Below, piece by piece: positions 1 to 11,519 of a stretch of 64,000 nt of DNA. The translations under genes were made by a program, and so were the position numbers. The notes below the pieces were generated by a model. The model was not told the origin of the DNA and searched no databases. It saw nothing but the letters and a program-made list of their open reading frames with translations. Position 1 is the stretch's first letter; every line of letters starts with the position of its first letter. The DNA is from Lunularia cruciata (lineage: Eukaryota > Streptophyta > Marchantiopsida > Lunulariales > Lunulariaceae): the NCBI GenBank assembly GCA_948567375.1, contig OX419755.1, forward strand, positions 19,287,001 to 19,351,000, in the 5' to 3' direction.

Positions 1-360
1 TCGAATTATGGGAGTTTGCCGAGAGTATCCGGTAGAGCTTGTAAGAGTATCCGGTAGAGCTTGTAGGTTCAGGCACGATAGTATAAAGAACTCCTTCAAT
101 GGCTAGAGTTGCCCGAATGTATCCGATAGAGCCAGCAGGTTTGGGCACTACTCTATACATAACTCCTTCAATAGCTAGAGTTGTCAAGGTATAGAGTTGC
201 CCGAATGTATCCGATGGAGCCAGCAGGTTTGGGCACGACTCTATCCATAACTCCTTCAATTGCTAGAGTTGTCAAGAGTTGTCAAGGTATCCGGTAGAGC
301 CTGCAGGTTTAGGCAAGCTAGTATCACTAAACTCTCCAATTCCTGCAGATGACCTATTGT
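1..360 (-). repeat. Degenerate LRR-coding units, 72-bp period
   Basis: The stretch repeats a block containing 'ctccttcaat' and 'agagttgcccgaatgtatcc' at about 72-bp spacing (for example near 90 and 162). This matches 24-residue leucine-rich repeats read on the minus strand. Partial unit duplications, such as the doubled 'agttgtcaag' near 265-285, break the frame. Confidence 0.7.
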
Positions 361-1875
361 ATCTATCATAGCCTGGGCGTGTGGACAGTCTCGCAAATCT
401 AGACGGGTCAACTTGGATAAAACCTGCAACCGAGTGTTTAGTAGGCTCGAACTTCTTGTTTGGAGTAACTGAAAACAAAGTCATAAAGTGAGACAACATG
501 CTTCGGAGGGGAACTTCCACAGATACCTGATGAGCATATCCAGACATAATCGTTGTGCGTTGTGGCGTCCTTATTGCCAGTAGTCTCCCCATATCTCGTG
601 CGATCCTCGTACGGAGTGTCCAGAGAAGTTTGTGCATTCGGGGTTGAAATGGTGAATTGTCATCCTGCTCATTATCATATACAAGGGATCTGTCCACCAA
701 CGTTTGCCACCCCACATGTCTGCTCCCGTGCACTGATGACCATCCAGACATAACTTCGCCATAAAAAAACTCATCAATTTCATGCCCAGTTTATGCGCTC
801 CCCATTTTCGATCTAGAGATGGTGACGCAATCAAGGAACATCTCTTGTACGTGGGGCTCAAGACCATCATAACTCAGCTTCAGTTTAAACCATACTGGCT
901 CTTCCAAAACTCCTGCTTGCTTCTTATCTATGGCATTGAGCTTATCCCAGGTGTTAAACTTGGTGGACAAAGATTTCGTCCCGATCGTTCATCCTCTTGA
1001 GAAGTTGCTCATTACGAGTTGTCACCATGAAACAACTTGTCTCTGCACCATTGCCCTGAGCTATCTACTCGAGTGCCACCATCTGTTCGAATGTCTCCAT
1101 GTCATCGAAGACCAACAGAAATCTCTTTCCCCTTACTTCATCCCACCTGCTCTTAACGTATTCACCTCCAGGACGTGGAAGCATGTTATCCCACGCTTCT
1201 TTCTTCAGCGCATCCTTTCCTCCTCCAATCCACTTCACCACCTCCACGAAACTGGCATATTGGAATTCGGAATTAGTCTTGTTGAATCCTTGGCTAGCGT
1301 CGTCTTCCCGACTCCTCCCATGCCCGAAAATCCAAAGAGCACGTCTTTTCCTCGATCTTTGCATAGATGGTGTTCAGAACATGATCTACTCCCGTATGTA
1401 TCTTAGTAATTAGTAGTAGTGCTCTTGTTACCCCTGTAGGATCACGTGCCTGCAGTGGTGAAAGATTCCATCAGTAATGTGTTATGATTTTGAGCGAGTG
1501 GTAAAAAAAAAAACTTGTTTGGGCACATATAAGACCCTAAATCACCAAAGAATCATCACCTTCATATCTGCCTTGACAAGACAAATTAGCCATAGTAAAT
1601 GTTGGAACATTGTAGAGTTATCAGCATGAGGCATACAGATTGAGAAATGATCCTCCTGGACAATCAAGAAATTCTGGCCGATTCTTGCAGAAGCTTCTGG
1701 TACCAAGATACCCCGAAACGCCCCGTGGCCTACATTAAGCAAAATTCAATGTTATTCATACCTTTGTAAAGAACCAAATCCAGTGGAACTAATAGATACA
1801 TGGAAAGTGTCCATTAGAGATATAAACACTAGAAATTTTTCACAACCGGAGAAACGGAGCATATATTTCCATAAC

Positions 1876-2534
1876 CTTAACAGAAGATTCAGATGGAATT
1901 GTTGTCTCAAGTGCTTCCCCAACAGCAAAGGTCTGCCAATTTCTAAAGCGTTTTTTCTTGCACAGCGTGTCGAATTCGGAATTTTGTCTTGCAACATCTG
2001 TGCTCAACTGCTCCATGTACGGCCAGAACGGACTTCTATCCAGAACGTGCTCTTTGATCTTCGCAAGATCCTCCATCCCAAGATGAGGAGTACCAAGAAA
2101 ATAAATTCCACCAAGACTTTTCAGGAATTCTTTCCCCTGCTCAGAACCATTGACATTCTTGTCAGCGAGCAAACATAATTGTTTGATGAACAGGCCGCCA
2201 AAACTATGGCAACCAATACGATTGGCCGTGGTCCGGCTCCTCCATCTAAAACATCTTGAATTGCCCAAAGAATCTCAGTCAACAAACTTTCTGCAATATT
2301 GGACAAATCCATCCTCCCTTCTCCAGCGGTTTTCCTTATGCTTGAATCATAAGAAGCCAGAAGAACTCGAGCATTGGGAAGCCATTGTTTTGGCCAGATT
2401 TTCACAGGGTCATTTTTACAGGTCCATGTAGTCAAATGAACAAATGCATTTTGCTCAAACTGAAGTCCGTGGAAGAAAATAATGTCAATATCTGGTTGCT
2501 CCGGATCGTGTAGTAATCGAATTCCATCGCTTAG
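1876..2534 (-). pseudogene. Alpha/beta-hydrolase exon of NLR copy 1
   Basis: Exon 2 of copy 1 encodes an alpha/beta hydrolase of the GTPH-motif lipase/esterase group. The oxyanion region IIFFHGLQ and the FLGTPHLG motif are readable. The nucleophile elbow IVLVGHSFGG is split between two frames by a single missing C relative to copy 2 (ggcaacc against ggccaacc on the plus strand). A second indel removes residues just after KNVNGSEQ. The acceptor AG is at 2536-2535. The donor following codon AAG is GTTATG. Confidence 0.8.
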
Positions 2535-2829
2535 CTGAAACAATATTCCAAAACTTTTTACAGTTTATTGTGTATTCCAGAATGTAATAAATTCTTATCA
2601 AGTTGAAACAAACACGTCATCTTTTCAAATTAAACCGTAGCATTCAAAGTAAACCCTGCAGCAGATAGTAGTTTACTATTCATTTCAGTAGAACATGAAC
2701 AATCCACCGACACAAACTCACTAGATTGAACCACCGTTTGAGTTATTTGTAAGGCTCAAGAACGAGCAGTACCTTGCGGATGACTTGGTTCTCCAGTTGA
2801 AGACCAATAGATGAACTACTTGCCGCCAT

Positions 2830-4225
2830 CCTCTTCAGACCTGTGTTTTCCAAATTTGAAATAGAAAAGCTTTAGATATTAATGTTACAATCGTTAGCAT
2901 GATGGCATGGTAAGGACTTCATGAACGACAAATCTCCTGGACGATTTATTCTTCTCTGTTTTTTTCACCATCTCGGCGCTTCGTGGTTGTAATAATATTA
3001 CCATCCACATCAAGAGATGTACTACCACAACCGTAGTGGAAAACTGGCTACACCGAGCACCATGTGGAGTCGGAGTTATGATGCAAGCGATGTACGCTTT
3101 AATTTGCTAGACATCCAGCAATCGGAACGTAAACTAATAATATCTAACTCTTGCATGTTTGGGCACACAAGTTAACTGATCATATACATATCTTTTAGAT
3201 ACGGATTTCCACAATATATATGCGTAGATCCCATACTTCTCAAAGATTGAAGGAACAAGACACTAGATTCCTTTCGTGTGGTACCTGTGGCTGAAAGAAA
3301 TCATTGCACTTGTTCCAGTGAGAAGTACTACATCTTCGAAACTGATCTTCGAATTGTTGGTTCGAAGCTGAGTAGAATGAACGAGAGCGCTGTTTGATCT
3401 TCTCACCTGAAATAGCAATTACTTTGAGAACACAAAATGCAGAGAGGTACTTCTTGTACTTTGGCATCGTTACGGCTAGCTTCTCGGTTTTACATCTACA
3501 AGAGCCAGTAGTACAGAAGTTGCTCCTGACCTATTAAATTACCTTTCTTAAGGTAATAGAAATTCGTAGATTGATGCTCCTCCACCTCAAAGCTATCACA
3601 GCCGCAAACGAGTGTGACTAACTTCCCAACTCCTAGACTTCCACATTCAGTCAACCAAACACCCTGGAGTTCAAGATCAGCTCTGCATATCGCAGTAAGC
3701 ATTATCCAGCACAGGATCATGAGACTACCTCCTCTTTGAGACATGTTCTCCTGCGACTGGAATCGAGAAGCCAATGTTAGCTTAAGGTGTGTATCTCCCG
3801 AGGTGCACTTACTTCTCTCCTCCTTGATTTCTGTTTTAAGTCTCTCCCCCAAACCAGATACTCCCGTCTGGACGTCCGTGCGCAATTCATAGCATATCAA
3901 CCAACGCAAGGACAGGTTAAGTGAAGACGTTGAGATTGGCATCCCAGCTGAAATTGTGAAGGAAGAGAAGAGATGCATCTTGCTCTATAAATATTTAAAG
4001 ATCTAGATAGATTCTGCTTGCGATTGCAAGCTGTAGCTATCGGTTTCAAATTCGCGATTGAGAAAACAAACCGGAGGGATCCTCACAGACAGATGTTGTC
4101 CAAACTAAAGCATGCTCACAGATTGACGATTAGATCACTTAATATCATGATGTGATTCCGGCTCCCTCAGGCAAGGTCGAGTTGCGATCGATGAACCGTT
4201 GCCAGATCCCACCATGAGAGCCCGT
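2830..4225 (-). promoter_or_regulatory. Upstream/leader region of NLR copy 1
   Basis: About 1.4 kb upstream of exon 1 is conserved at high identity with 18543-19926 upstream of copy 2, so the tandem duplication included the promoter. On the minus strand a TATA-like run lies at about 3998-3985 (TTTAAATATTTATAGAG). An open frame of 160 codons (3978-3496) starts only about 10 bp after this TATA and is frameshifted in copy 2, so it is probably transcribed leader or chance. A donor-like GTAATT after codon AAG near 3546 and an acceptor TTTCAG near 3410 allow a spliced 5' leader. This is inference only. Confidence 0.45.
3983..4000 (-). promoter_or_regulatory. Candidate TATA box for NLR copy 1
   Basis: The minus strand reads TTTAAATATTTATAGAG at the far end of the conserved leader. 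The matching site of copy 2 (about 19700-19717) is altered to CGTTAAATATTTACGG. Position and composition fit a core promoter, but no start site can be shown. Confidence 0.35.
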
Positions 4226-4431
4226 GCGAACAATCCAGCCTGCTCTAGCCACGGAGAAGGATTCCTTTTTTTCGGCAAATTGCAAACTGCGGAGTTCAGT
4301 TCTAGAATTTGTCTCTGTTTACTGGGGGTTTGTAAAGCGGTAGGGAGACATGAGACGACGTGTGAAAGCATCCGGTAGTAGCATACGATAAGCAGATCAT
4401 CGTAACCTTGCGATGCGCGGGAGCCCTTGCG
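4226..4431. other. Intergenic, no feature seen
   Basis: Homology to the copy 2 leader stops near 4225 and dispersed repeat R starts near 4432. A 78-codon open frame here (4371-4135, minus) has no recognisable motif and partly overlaps the conserved leader. Confidence 0.4.
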
Positions 4432-5457
4432 TGGTTGTTCGCTAGTGTACCTGAAAGATATCCTAGAGTTGGTTGGTCTATGTTATTATGGACGAATGAC
4501 CTTAAGTAAAAAATTCAATATATACAAGAGAGGATATCTAAACATTCTTGACCAAGGCCCCAACTTAAAATTTCTCTAAAAGGTTATAATGAAATGAGCT
4601 TAAAATTGAATAAGCTTCAAAGTTCCTAATAAATAATAATGGAAAGATATGTAGAGCATCATCGCTTTGCCAAAAGGTTTCATTTAAAGTGGTCCTTTTA
4701 TGTCTAATTCAGGTCATTTTACTTATTACTCATCCATCTTTAATTATTTCCGTTGCAATTGGATTTGTGGAATTTGATTAGATGGAAAAGACTCAACAAG
4801 TTTAATGTTTAATGGGGCTTGGGCATTAGGAATAGCCTGTAATAATGATCATCAATATGGAGACTACTATTGTAATAGAGCAGTTACTTATTTACAAATG
4901 ATTGGTGCTAGATTTTGGCCTTGAGATATATTTTTTACTTTTCATTTTATTTATTGCAAAAAAATATTTTTCAGAGAAAATATAGTATATTTTCAAAAGC
5001 TTAAAGTTTTAAATAGTCTCCATTTTATAATTTTTTCTAATTATTGATTTAAAACTTAAATATATCAAGAATCTCCATTTTAGAATCTTGCTTTTGAGTT
5101 ATTAATTTTATACTTGTTTAGATTTATTGATGAGTTCTAACTTTTAACCTTGTTTTCTATTACAGATTATTGATTTTTTCCAATTTTTTATAGCATTGTT
5201 TAATCAAATCTTAGCTTTATGCTTTCCAAGAGTTGGTACTCCTATTAACCGACGAAACCGTTTTGTCACAAAATGTGGTGCAAATTTTCATTTATAGTAA
5301 TAAATGCATTTTTGCAATCTAGTGTTAGTATAATAGTGTGGTGTGCCTAGATCAAGCTTATGTAGGAATTTTAAAATTTTATATATTTTTATCTATTTAT
5401 AATAATAGACAAATATTCTAAATATTTTTGAACCATTGGATAGTGTTAACATTATAA

Positions 5458-5561
<104 letters not shown>

Positions 5562-5775
5562 AATGTGAGGTGGTAGCGAGTTAGAAAAGAGCTGAGGTAT
5601 ATCCGAAGCAGGTGCGGCGGGACGGTGGGCAGAGGGCGGGGTCGCTGCGTTTGAAAGCCGTGGGACGTGTCCATGTGGCATGTTTGGCAGATGGTCGTCC
5701 AAAGCTTTCTTATTGTCCTTAAAAGGCCTTGGTACAACAGCCACAGATTCCCATTTGTTGGCTCGGTATTTCACT
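5562..5775 (-). other. Unidentified GC-rich segment inside the organelle mosaic
   Basis: This piece lies between psbD and the group II-like piece and is much richer in GC than its surroundings. The minus strand is open for 71 codons (5774-5559), including KWESVAVVPRPF and a proline/alanine-rich tail. I do not recognise it. It could come from an organelle spacer or intron, or from an unrelated nuclear locus captured in the same repair event. Confidence 0.4.
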
Positions 5776-5779
5776 GTAG

Positions 5780-5825
5780 AGCGAAAGCCCCTGTTACGGT
5801 TCGGAGAGCACTGTAGTAAGTCATT
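5780..5825 (+). other. Group II intron-like fragment
   Basis: The run GAGCGAAAGCCCCTGTTACG followed by GTTCGGAGAGCAC resembles the conserved stem near domain IV of organelle group II introns (GAAAG...ACGGTTCGGAGAGC). It is short and no catalytic domain V can be shown. It would fit an organelle, probably mitochondrial, intron source. Confidence 0.4.
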
Positions 5826-5827
5826 TG

Positions 5828-5910
5828 GGATCCATAAGCAGTGACAATTGCCCTAAGAAGGACTCGCTTTCGCTACGGCTCCGGTGGGTTCCTTTAACCA
5901 GGCCACTGCC
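5828..5910 (-). pseudogene. rrn23: Nuclear fragment of chloroplast 23S rRNA
   Basis: The reverse complement reads GGAACCCACCGGAGCCGTAG, then CGAAAGCGAGTC and AGGGCAATTGTCACTGC TTATGG. This is a well-conserved stretch of plastid 23S rRNA in the first third of the molecule. About 80 bp are recognisable. It is an inserted fragment with no function expected. Confidence 0.85.
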
Positions 5911-5962
5911 AGTTGAGCTGGCGACTTTCACTTTCAACTGGATTCACCGCCTACGTGCCCTA
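5911..5962 (-). pseudogene. Nuclear fragment resembling mitochondrial 18S rRNA
   Basis: The reverse complement reads GCACGTAGGCGGTGAATC, then GTTGAAAGTGAAAGTCGCC. This resembles the V4-adjacent stretch of plant mitochondrial small-subunit rRNA rather than the plastid gene. If correct, both organelles contributed to one insertion. The piece is only about 50 bp, so the assignment is moderate. Confidence 0.6.
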
Positions 5963-6210
5963 GATGGGAGAGGTAACTTATGAAAGTTGCTAAGTATATT
6001 TTTTTATTTATTCTAATGTGAGAATAGATTGTGGCAAATGGCTTCCTTGGTTTAGATACCACGAAATTTCTTCCTCTTCTTAGATAGAGAAGAGAAATAT
6101 GGTACGTGTGATTCTAAAGTCTTTCTTTGCACTCTCGAACATTAAGGAATGTAGCTCCTTAACGCAAACGCAAGATCTTGCTTCGAAATCTTCACCATGG
6201 AGGAAAATAA

Positions 6211-6700
6211 TAACCTTTGTTTCAAGTGTATAATATTCTTTTGTGTAGTTTAGATCTGGTTTAAATTTTAAAAGATTTAAAATAAATCATTAAAATCATT
6301 TCTTATTTAGAAACTTCTCATTTACTAAGAAAATTACTAAGAAAATTTAGGTGGTTGATATAACTTTTGCATTCGTAAATGTACTATTTCGTCAATTAAT
6401 TGCCAGGTCACCCGACATATTCATCTAAGAATCGTCATCCACGTAGAAGCCCCAAGTCCAGTAAATAAGATCTAGAATTGGACTACGCTCGACTTTGCGG
6501 CCATATTCCTTTCGCTCTATATTATCAATCCAGGCAAGTCAAAGTGGCAACTCAGTTGGAATGAGCGGGTTGAGGTCTAAAAGAAACGAAAAATCTAGAC
6601 TTGAGAGGTTTTTACCCAGTCCCAATCATGTAAACAAACACAATAACACGAACCAGATCCAACAAGCTACCAGCAATCAGATCAAACACGTACAAGGAGC
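6211..6700. other. Intergenic, no gene seen
   Basis: The AT-rich first part has no features. From about 6420 composition becomes more balanced, but no frame, RNA or repeat is recognisable. A 71-codon open frame at 6495-6710 has no motif. Confidence 0.4.
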
Positions 6701-6789
6701 ATACCTGTAGAACGGGAAGCACGGATCGCCGAAGCGCACTAAGCGCAGAAAAGCGCGCTCCATCAGCACGCTTTGCTTACGCACATGAA

Positions 6790-7480
6790 GGAATCATATA
6801 AAAAATTCTTCCTCCCGTTCGCGCATAAACCACACCTTCACACTCCTGTCAGTGCGCAAAGAGCTGATATATAGCAAGGTTCACGGTTCAATCTATCGAG
6901 TCACTAACACCACCAATCTGGATACGGAAAGCCTTCGTCCCTTCCTCTCCCTCCTCTCCTGTCTGCTCCTTCCCTTTCCCTCTCTTACTTCTCCACTTTG
7001 GTCCTTTCTTCCTCCTCTTGCTCCCCGTTTCTCCGCTGGTAGTCCAGAAAAACACCCCTAAAGAATAGCCTGCCTCTCACACGACAGGAGGTTGCCCTCT
7101 TGACCCTTGATCACCAGTCTGGATGACCACACTCACGCCAACTGGACCCGAAGTCCACGTGGCTCGGCCCCCAAAAGGTAGACTTCGACTATATCACCGT
7201 CACCTAAATTGTTTTGTCTGCATATATAATAGTGATTTTGATGTCGAGACCTTCTGTCCCAAAGGCTACCTTACCTGTTGGAACGCGAGTGTCTTCACCA
7301 TTGGCGAAATAGATGTTCTATTGATTAGACTGGACAATTGCAATCTTTTGCAGGTGCATATTAAGAAACTATGTTTCTCTTGAATAATAGAAGTTAGCTC
7401 GTTTACCACTGTGTACATCTTGAAGTAGACAAATCTAGACTAAATATGTGTATGCAATTTACTTCTCATGCAGCCAATGA
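6790..7480 (+). promoter_or_regulatory. Candidate promoter with pyrimidine-rich leader and first exon
   Basis: A TATA-like ATCATATAAAAAATTC lies at about 6791. A C/T-rich run of roughly 90 bp (6938-7030) follows, typical of plant 5' leaders. An ATG at 7123 opens a frame starting MTTLTPTGPEVHVARPPK, and an AG/GTAGAC donor-like site near 7176 follows directly. Acceptor-like sites occur near 7353 (TTTTGCAG) and 7471 (CATGCAG). No downstream exon can be identified, so this may be the 5' end of a small or broken gene. Without splicing the frame runs to 7383 (86 codons). Confidence 0.3.
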
Positions 7481-8804
7481 GACAAAACGAAGACCTTTAT
7501 CAAAGTCGTATGCAATACTCGCGGCTTATTCTTGAATGACCACACTCTTTTTAGTGACGACATCAATAAGGTTTATTCGGCAGATGCCATGAGACTACGG
7601 TATTGGGAAATCTGTACTGTTCTGTATTTGAAAAGATGTGAACTCTCGAATCAGTATCCGTTTGATCTTTACAATCTGACATAGAGTAGAGTAAGGCGCA
7701 GAGTGAAAACACCATCATAGATTCTCTTGCATGCTACATTGCGTCCTCGTTTGGACAGCTCTTACTAAGGTATGGAGTTCCTTCACAGTCAGGATAACAA
7801 CTTAGACCAAATGTTGCGTGGACTCTCTTATTAAATGTGATACTGCCAGTTTATCAGATACCTGGACTTTGATCACCGTTAATCAGGGGTTTGATTAGTG
7901 ATTTCCTGGTAGGACTCGACTATAGTGTATTCATATGCTCCGCAGCTTCCCATCCTTTTTCTCTCACTAGTAGTAAGGTGGGTGTTCACTCATGCCAGGT
8001 ATGTATAGTTGAATGCACAAAATCAAAATTCCAGAGTGTCGACAAACAACTAGTTAAAACTTTTCTTAATTTTTATCAACAAATTCCAAATCCCGGAACA
8101 ATTCCAAGTTAAACCTCCCTCCGAAATATCAATTATTATTTTCGTGAATTTATAGATTTTACTTATGTTCACTCTAGTACTTGGACTTCCCCGTAGACCC
8201 CATCTTCCATTGATATTATAGAGTACGAGTAAAGGTTCAAGACGGTCCGAACGTTTCTCCCTTACCTTTAGTAAAAACTTTCAGTAATTTCTTTCTATAT
8301 AATAGAAAAAATCTCTCATGGGACTATCTTATATACACGGACTCACGACATAAAAATGATAAATGATTCATTTCGGATCTGCGAGGGAAACTCGAACACC
8401 AAAAGCACAGAATATATATATATATGTCCGATGATGAATTATTCCCATAGATTGCAAGATATCTTGATTGCATATTTGAAAGAGGCGCTAGAATTAGATG
8501 AAGGAACCGAGTCGATATAGATCCCAAAGGTTGTCACTCTATACATGATGTTAGAACAACATTTGTCTCGTCATTGGTGAAATTTCCTGTAGAGTTGAAG
8601 AAGTGTGGATAACTGAAGATAGAACCATGTCTCATCGATGTGCCTGAGAAAGCCAGATTTCATGAGTAGATACCTTCCTAGGAAATGGATCTCGTTTTAT
8701 AAATACTGCACTTTAAGTATTTAAGTATTCCCTTGTACGGGTTAATGGGGTCTTCCCATCCTTCGTGTTTGCTGCGCGGTCGCCTTTAAGTATTGCATAT
8801 GTTG
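7481..8804. other. Intergenic, no gene seen
   Basis: Mixed composition with stops in all frames. Near 8752 the motif 'atggggtcttcccatccttc' appears. Related versions occur near 11488, 11895 and 22980, so a small dispersed element may be present. An 8-unit AT run lies near 8412. Confidence 0.35.
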
Positions 8805-10340
8805 CGGTTGTTCGCTAGTGTACCTGAAAGATATCCTAGAGTTGGTCTATGTTATTATGGACAAATGACCTTATGTAAAAATATATAAAAGAGAGGACAT
8901 CTAACCCATCATTGCCCAATGCCCAACGTAAAATTTCTCTAAAAAGTTATAATGAAACTAAATTCAACAAGCTCCAAAGTTCTTAATAAATTATGGAAAG
9001 ATATCTAACGCATCGTCGGTTTGCCAAAAGGTTTCATTTAAAGTGGTCCTCTTATGTCCAATTCAGGTCACTTTATTTATTACTCATCCATCTGTTTGGA
9101 ACATGCAATCTTTAATTATTTCCGGTTGCACTTGGATTTGTGGAATTTGATTAGATGGAAAAGACTCAACAAGTGTAATGGGGCTTGGGCATGAGGAATG
9201 CCCCGTGATAATGATCATCCATAGGGAGACTACTGTTATAGTAGAACAGTTACTTATTTACAAATGATTGATGCTAGATTTTGGCCTTGAGATATATTTT
9301 CTATTTCTCATCTTATTTGTTGCAAAAAATATATTTTTCAGAGAAAATACAGTATTTTTTCAAAAGCTTAAAAATCTAAACCGTCTCCATTTTAGAAAAT
9401 TTTTATCGAGTTATCAATTTAAAACTTAACAATCTCAAGAATCCCCATTTTAGAATCTTCCTTTTGAGATATTAATTTTCATACTTGTTTGATTAGATTT
9501 GTTGATGAGTTCTAACTTTTTAAACTTTTTTCTTACAAATTATTGATTTTTAATGTTTTATTGCATTTTAATCAAATCTTAGCTTTATGTTTCCAAGAGT
9601 TGGTACTCCTATTAACTGAAGAAACCGTTTTGTCACATAAAGTTGTGCAATTTTTTGTAAATTTTGCAATCTAGTGTTAGGATAATAGTGTGGTGTGCCT
9701 AGGTCAAGCTTATTTTGGAGTTTTAAATTTTTAAATGATAATAGATAAATATTTCAGATACTTTTGAACCACTGAGTTGTGTTAATCATCCTAAAAATAA
9801 TTAAGATGGAAGAGGTAACTTATGAAATTGAGAAGTATATTATTTTTTTTATTTTAATGTGCGAATAGATTGTGGCAAATGGCTTCCTTGGCTTAGATAC
9901 CCAGAAATTTCTTACTCTTCTTGGATAGGGAAGAGAAATATGGCAATTCGAACACGTTTAAGAATCCTGCCACAATAATTTAGGGTTTCAATTATCTTTT
10001 ATCGGGTGAGAGTTTTTCGATAATTAAATTCTATGGGCCATTCACCCCAAAAAGTCTACGGATCATGTTTTTCATGACTCGTAAAAGTTTCAGAGGGCTA
10101 AGGGAGTTCTTCTCTCAAAATTAAGATATTCCTCTATCACATCCCGTAACAGTTTACTTTACGAGGTTTTCCGTAAACCTCTTGTAAACAAATTTTCACG
10201 GTAGCCAAAAAGGGGTACTTGAGACCCGCTAATGGCCCCCGATTCTAGAAATTCCGCTTTGCACTCTTTATCATGAAAATGGCGGAGTTCGGAATCTTGC
10301 TCTGCTATCTTGACTATGGAAGATGCACCGCCTTGGTTTG
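8805..10340. repeat. Dispersed repeat R, copy 2
   Basis: Collinear with copy 1 (4432-6210) from 'gttgttcgctagtgtacct' to the 'gcggagttcggaatcttgct' end. It lacks the organelle insertion but has its own extra block of about 300 bp near 9943-10245. No conserved frame is present. Confidence 0.75.
9943..10245. mobile_element. About 300-bp insertion in repeat R copy 2, unclassified
   Basis: In copy 1, 'gaagagaaatatgg' is followed almost directly by 'gattctaaagtctttctttgcac'. In copy 2 about 300 bp separate the equivalent 'gaagagaaatatgg' and 'gattctagaaattccgctttgcac'. The inserted block shows no coding frame, poly-A tail or terminal inverted repeat that I can see. A deletion in copy 1 is an alternative. 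Confidence 0.4.
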
Positions 10341-11425
10341 AGTTTTATATTGTTTAGTGTTTCAGACTGCGGATTTCTTTTGAATACATATCTGTAATAC
10401 ACGCATATATTGTAATTTTTTTTCTGAAGTATATCCAACTACTATTATTTTTATTATGATTTAATGGGCTATATATCTTAAAAGGGTATAGTTATTTATT
10501 ACATATTATTACATTCTTTAAAGTAACACATTATTATAATAATTATTTATTATATTCTTTAAAATAAGAAACAACAAGCTACAAAAGGATGAGAATAGCA
10601 CATCAATGGAATTAATGATTTTGGAAATATAATAATAATATGGTTATTTAAATAAAAATTATATCTTATAAATATATTTTATATTTTATAAAATGTAATT
10701 ATAATATATTACTTCTTACTTTGTACTACAAGTCAATAAGACTTTTAAGATCTAGAAAAGGAACACTTGAATTCAAGATATGGACATTTGAAGTTAAAAA
10801 ATGATATATTTGCATTCGTAAAATTGGATATTTGAGTTCATTCGACCTTTCAAAATTCAACATTTGACTTGGTTGCAATGGATATGTAGACTTTCAATGC
10901 AGGGATTTGGAATGTTCATTTTCCATGGATTATTCTATATTTAACCTTCTCTTAGAGGAGAACCACAACTTATGACAACCCTGTATATGTTAATGCTCTA
11001 ATAAAACTTGGATATTATTCACAAGTGGCTCTTCTATCTAGAAACGCCTAGCATGATGTAGATTAACAGGGAACTATGTATTATATTTACTTTATGCATC
11101 TGATGAGCTTTCAAACAAGGAGATTCGGATGTACATCGAAAGTATTGGATGCATTGTCAAGAGCTCTTTGAGGTAAATAAGATAATAAAGAATTGAAACA
11201 CTCTAGTCCCAACGATGTCCTATTGTTTCCATAGGTGGTTGGCATAGCACAAGAACTAGTGCAGATTTGAAGGAGATGCAGGAACTGATGCGAAAGAACA
11301 ATCAAGTAAATTTAAGACATCCACTCTCATCGCGTTTGAGCTTACAGCTTATCTTGGAATTACTTGGAGTTTCTGCAAAGTTGCAAAGTATCCATTTGTT
11401 CCTTCTGCAGTGTATATAACTTCTG
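10341..11425. other. AT-rich intergenic sequence
   Basis: Very AT-rich between 10400 and 10720 and featureless. A 64-codon minus frame at 11305-11111 has no motif. No RNA gene or repeat boundary was recognised. Confidence 0.4.
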
Positions 11426-11519
11426 CCGTTGGTGCAGAGACTTAGCTCCATTTCACCTCTTATGTCTATGTTTTTCCCTTGTTCGTGCCTGATGGGGTCT
11501 TCTCATCTTCTTTGTTATC

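Larger units (their letters stand above)
1..2829 (-). pseudogene. Hydrolase-NB-ARC-LRR immune receptor, copy 1 (pseudogene, 3' end outside window)
   Basis: This is a paralogue of the gene at 14077-18542, on the same strand and with the same exon layout. Exon 1 is 2829-2773 (19 codons, starting MAASSSS) and ends at a GT donor. Exon 2 (2534-1876) encodes an alpha/beta hydrolase, exon 3 (1729-1560) its C-terminal part, and exon 4 starts near 1449 with NB-ARC then LRR. The P-loop GMGGVGKTT and kinase-2 LLVFDD are readable. It looks dead. One base is missing inside the GHSFGG nucleophile elbow (near 2212), and exon 3 is one base short. There are frameshifts on both sides of the P-loop. A TAG replaces GAG near 1067. 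About 180 bp covering the GLPL region is deleted near 950. The LRR section (1-360) consists of roughly 72-bp units (24 residues) and continues past the left edge. By family, a functional version would act as an intracellular pathogen sensor. Other fates, such as a regulatory RNA source, cannot be judged. Confidence 0.8.

Noticed and set aside
3496-3978. A separate protein-coding gene on the minus strand
   Set aside because: The ATG is too close to the TATA-like site and the frame is broken in the paralogous leader, so it was kept only as leader sequence.
4660-4960. Organelle origin of the start of repeat R
   Set aside because: Wording such as 'ggagactactattgtaatagag' looked organelle-like, but it recurs in copies 2 and 3 and matches no organelle gene I can name.
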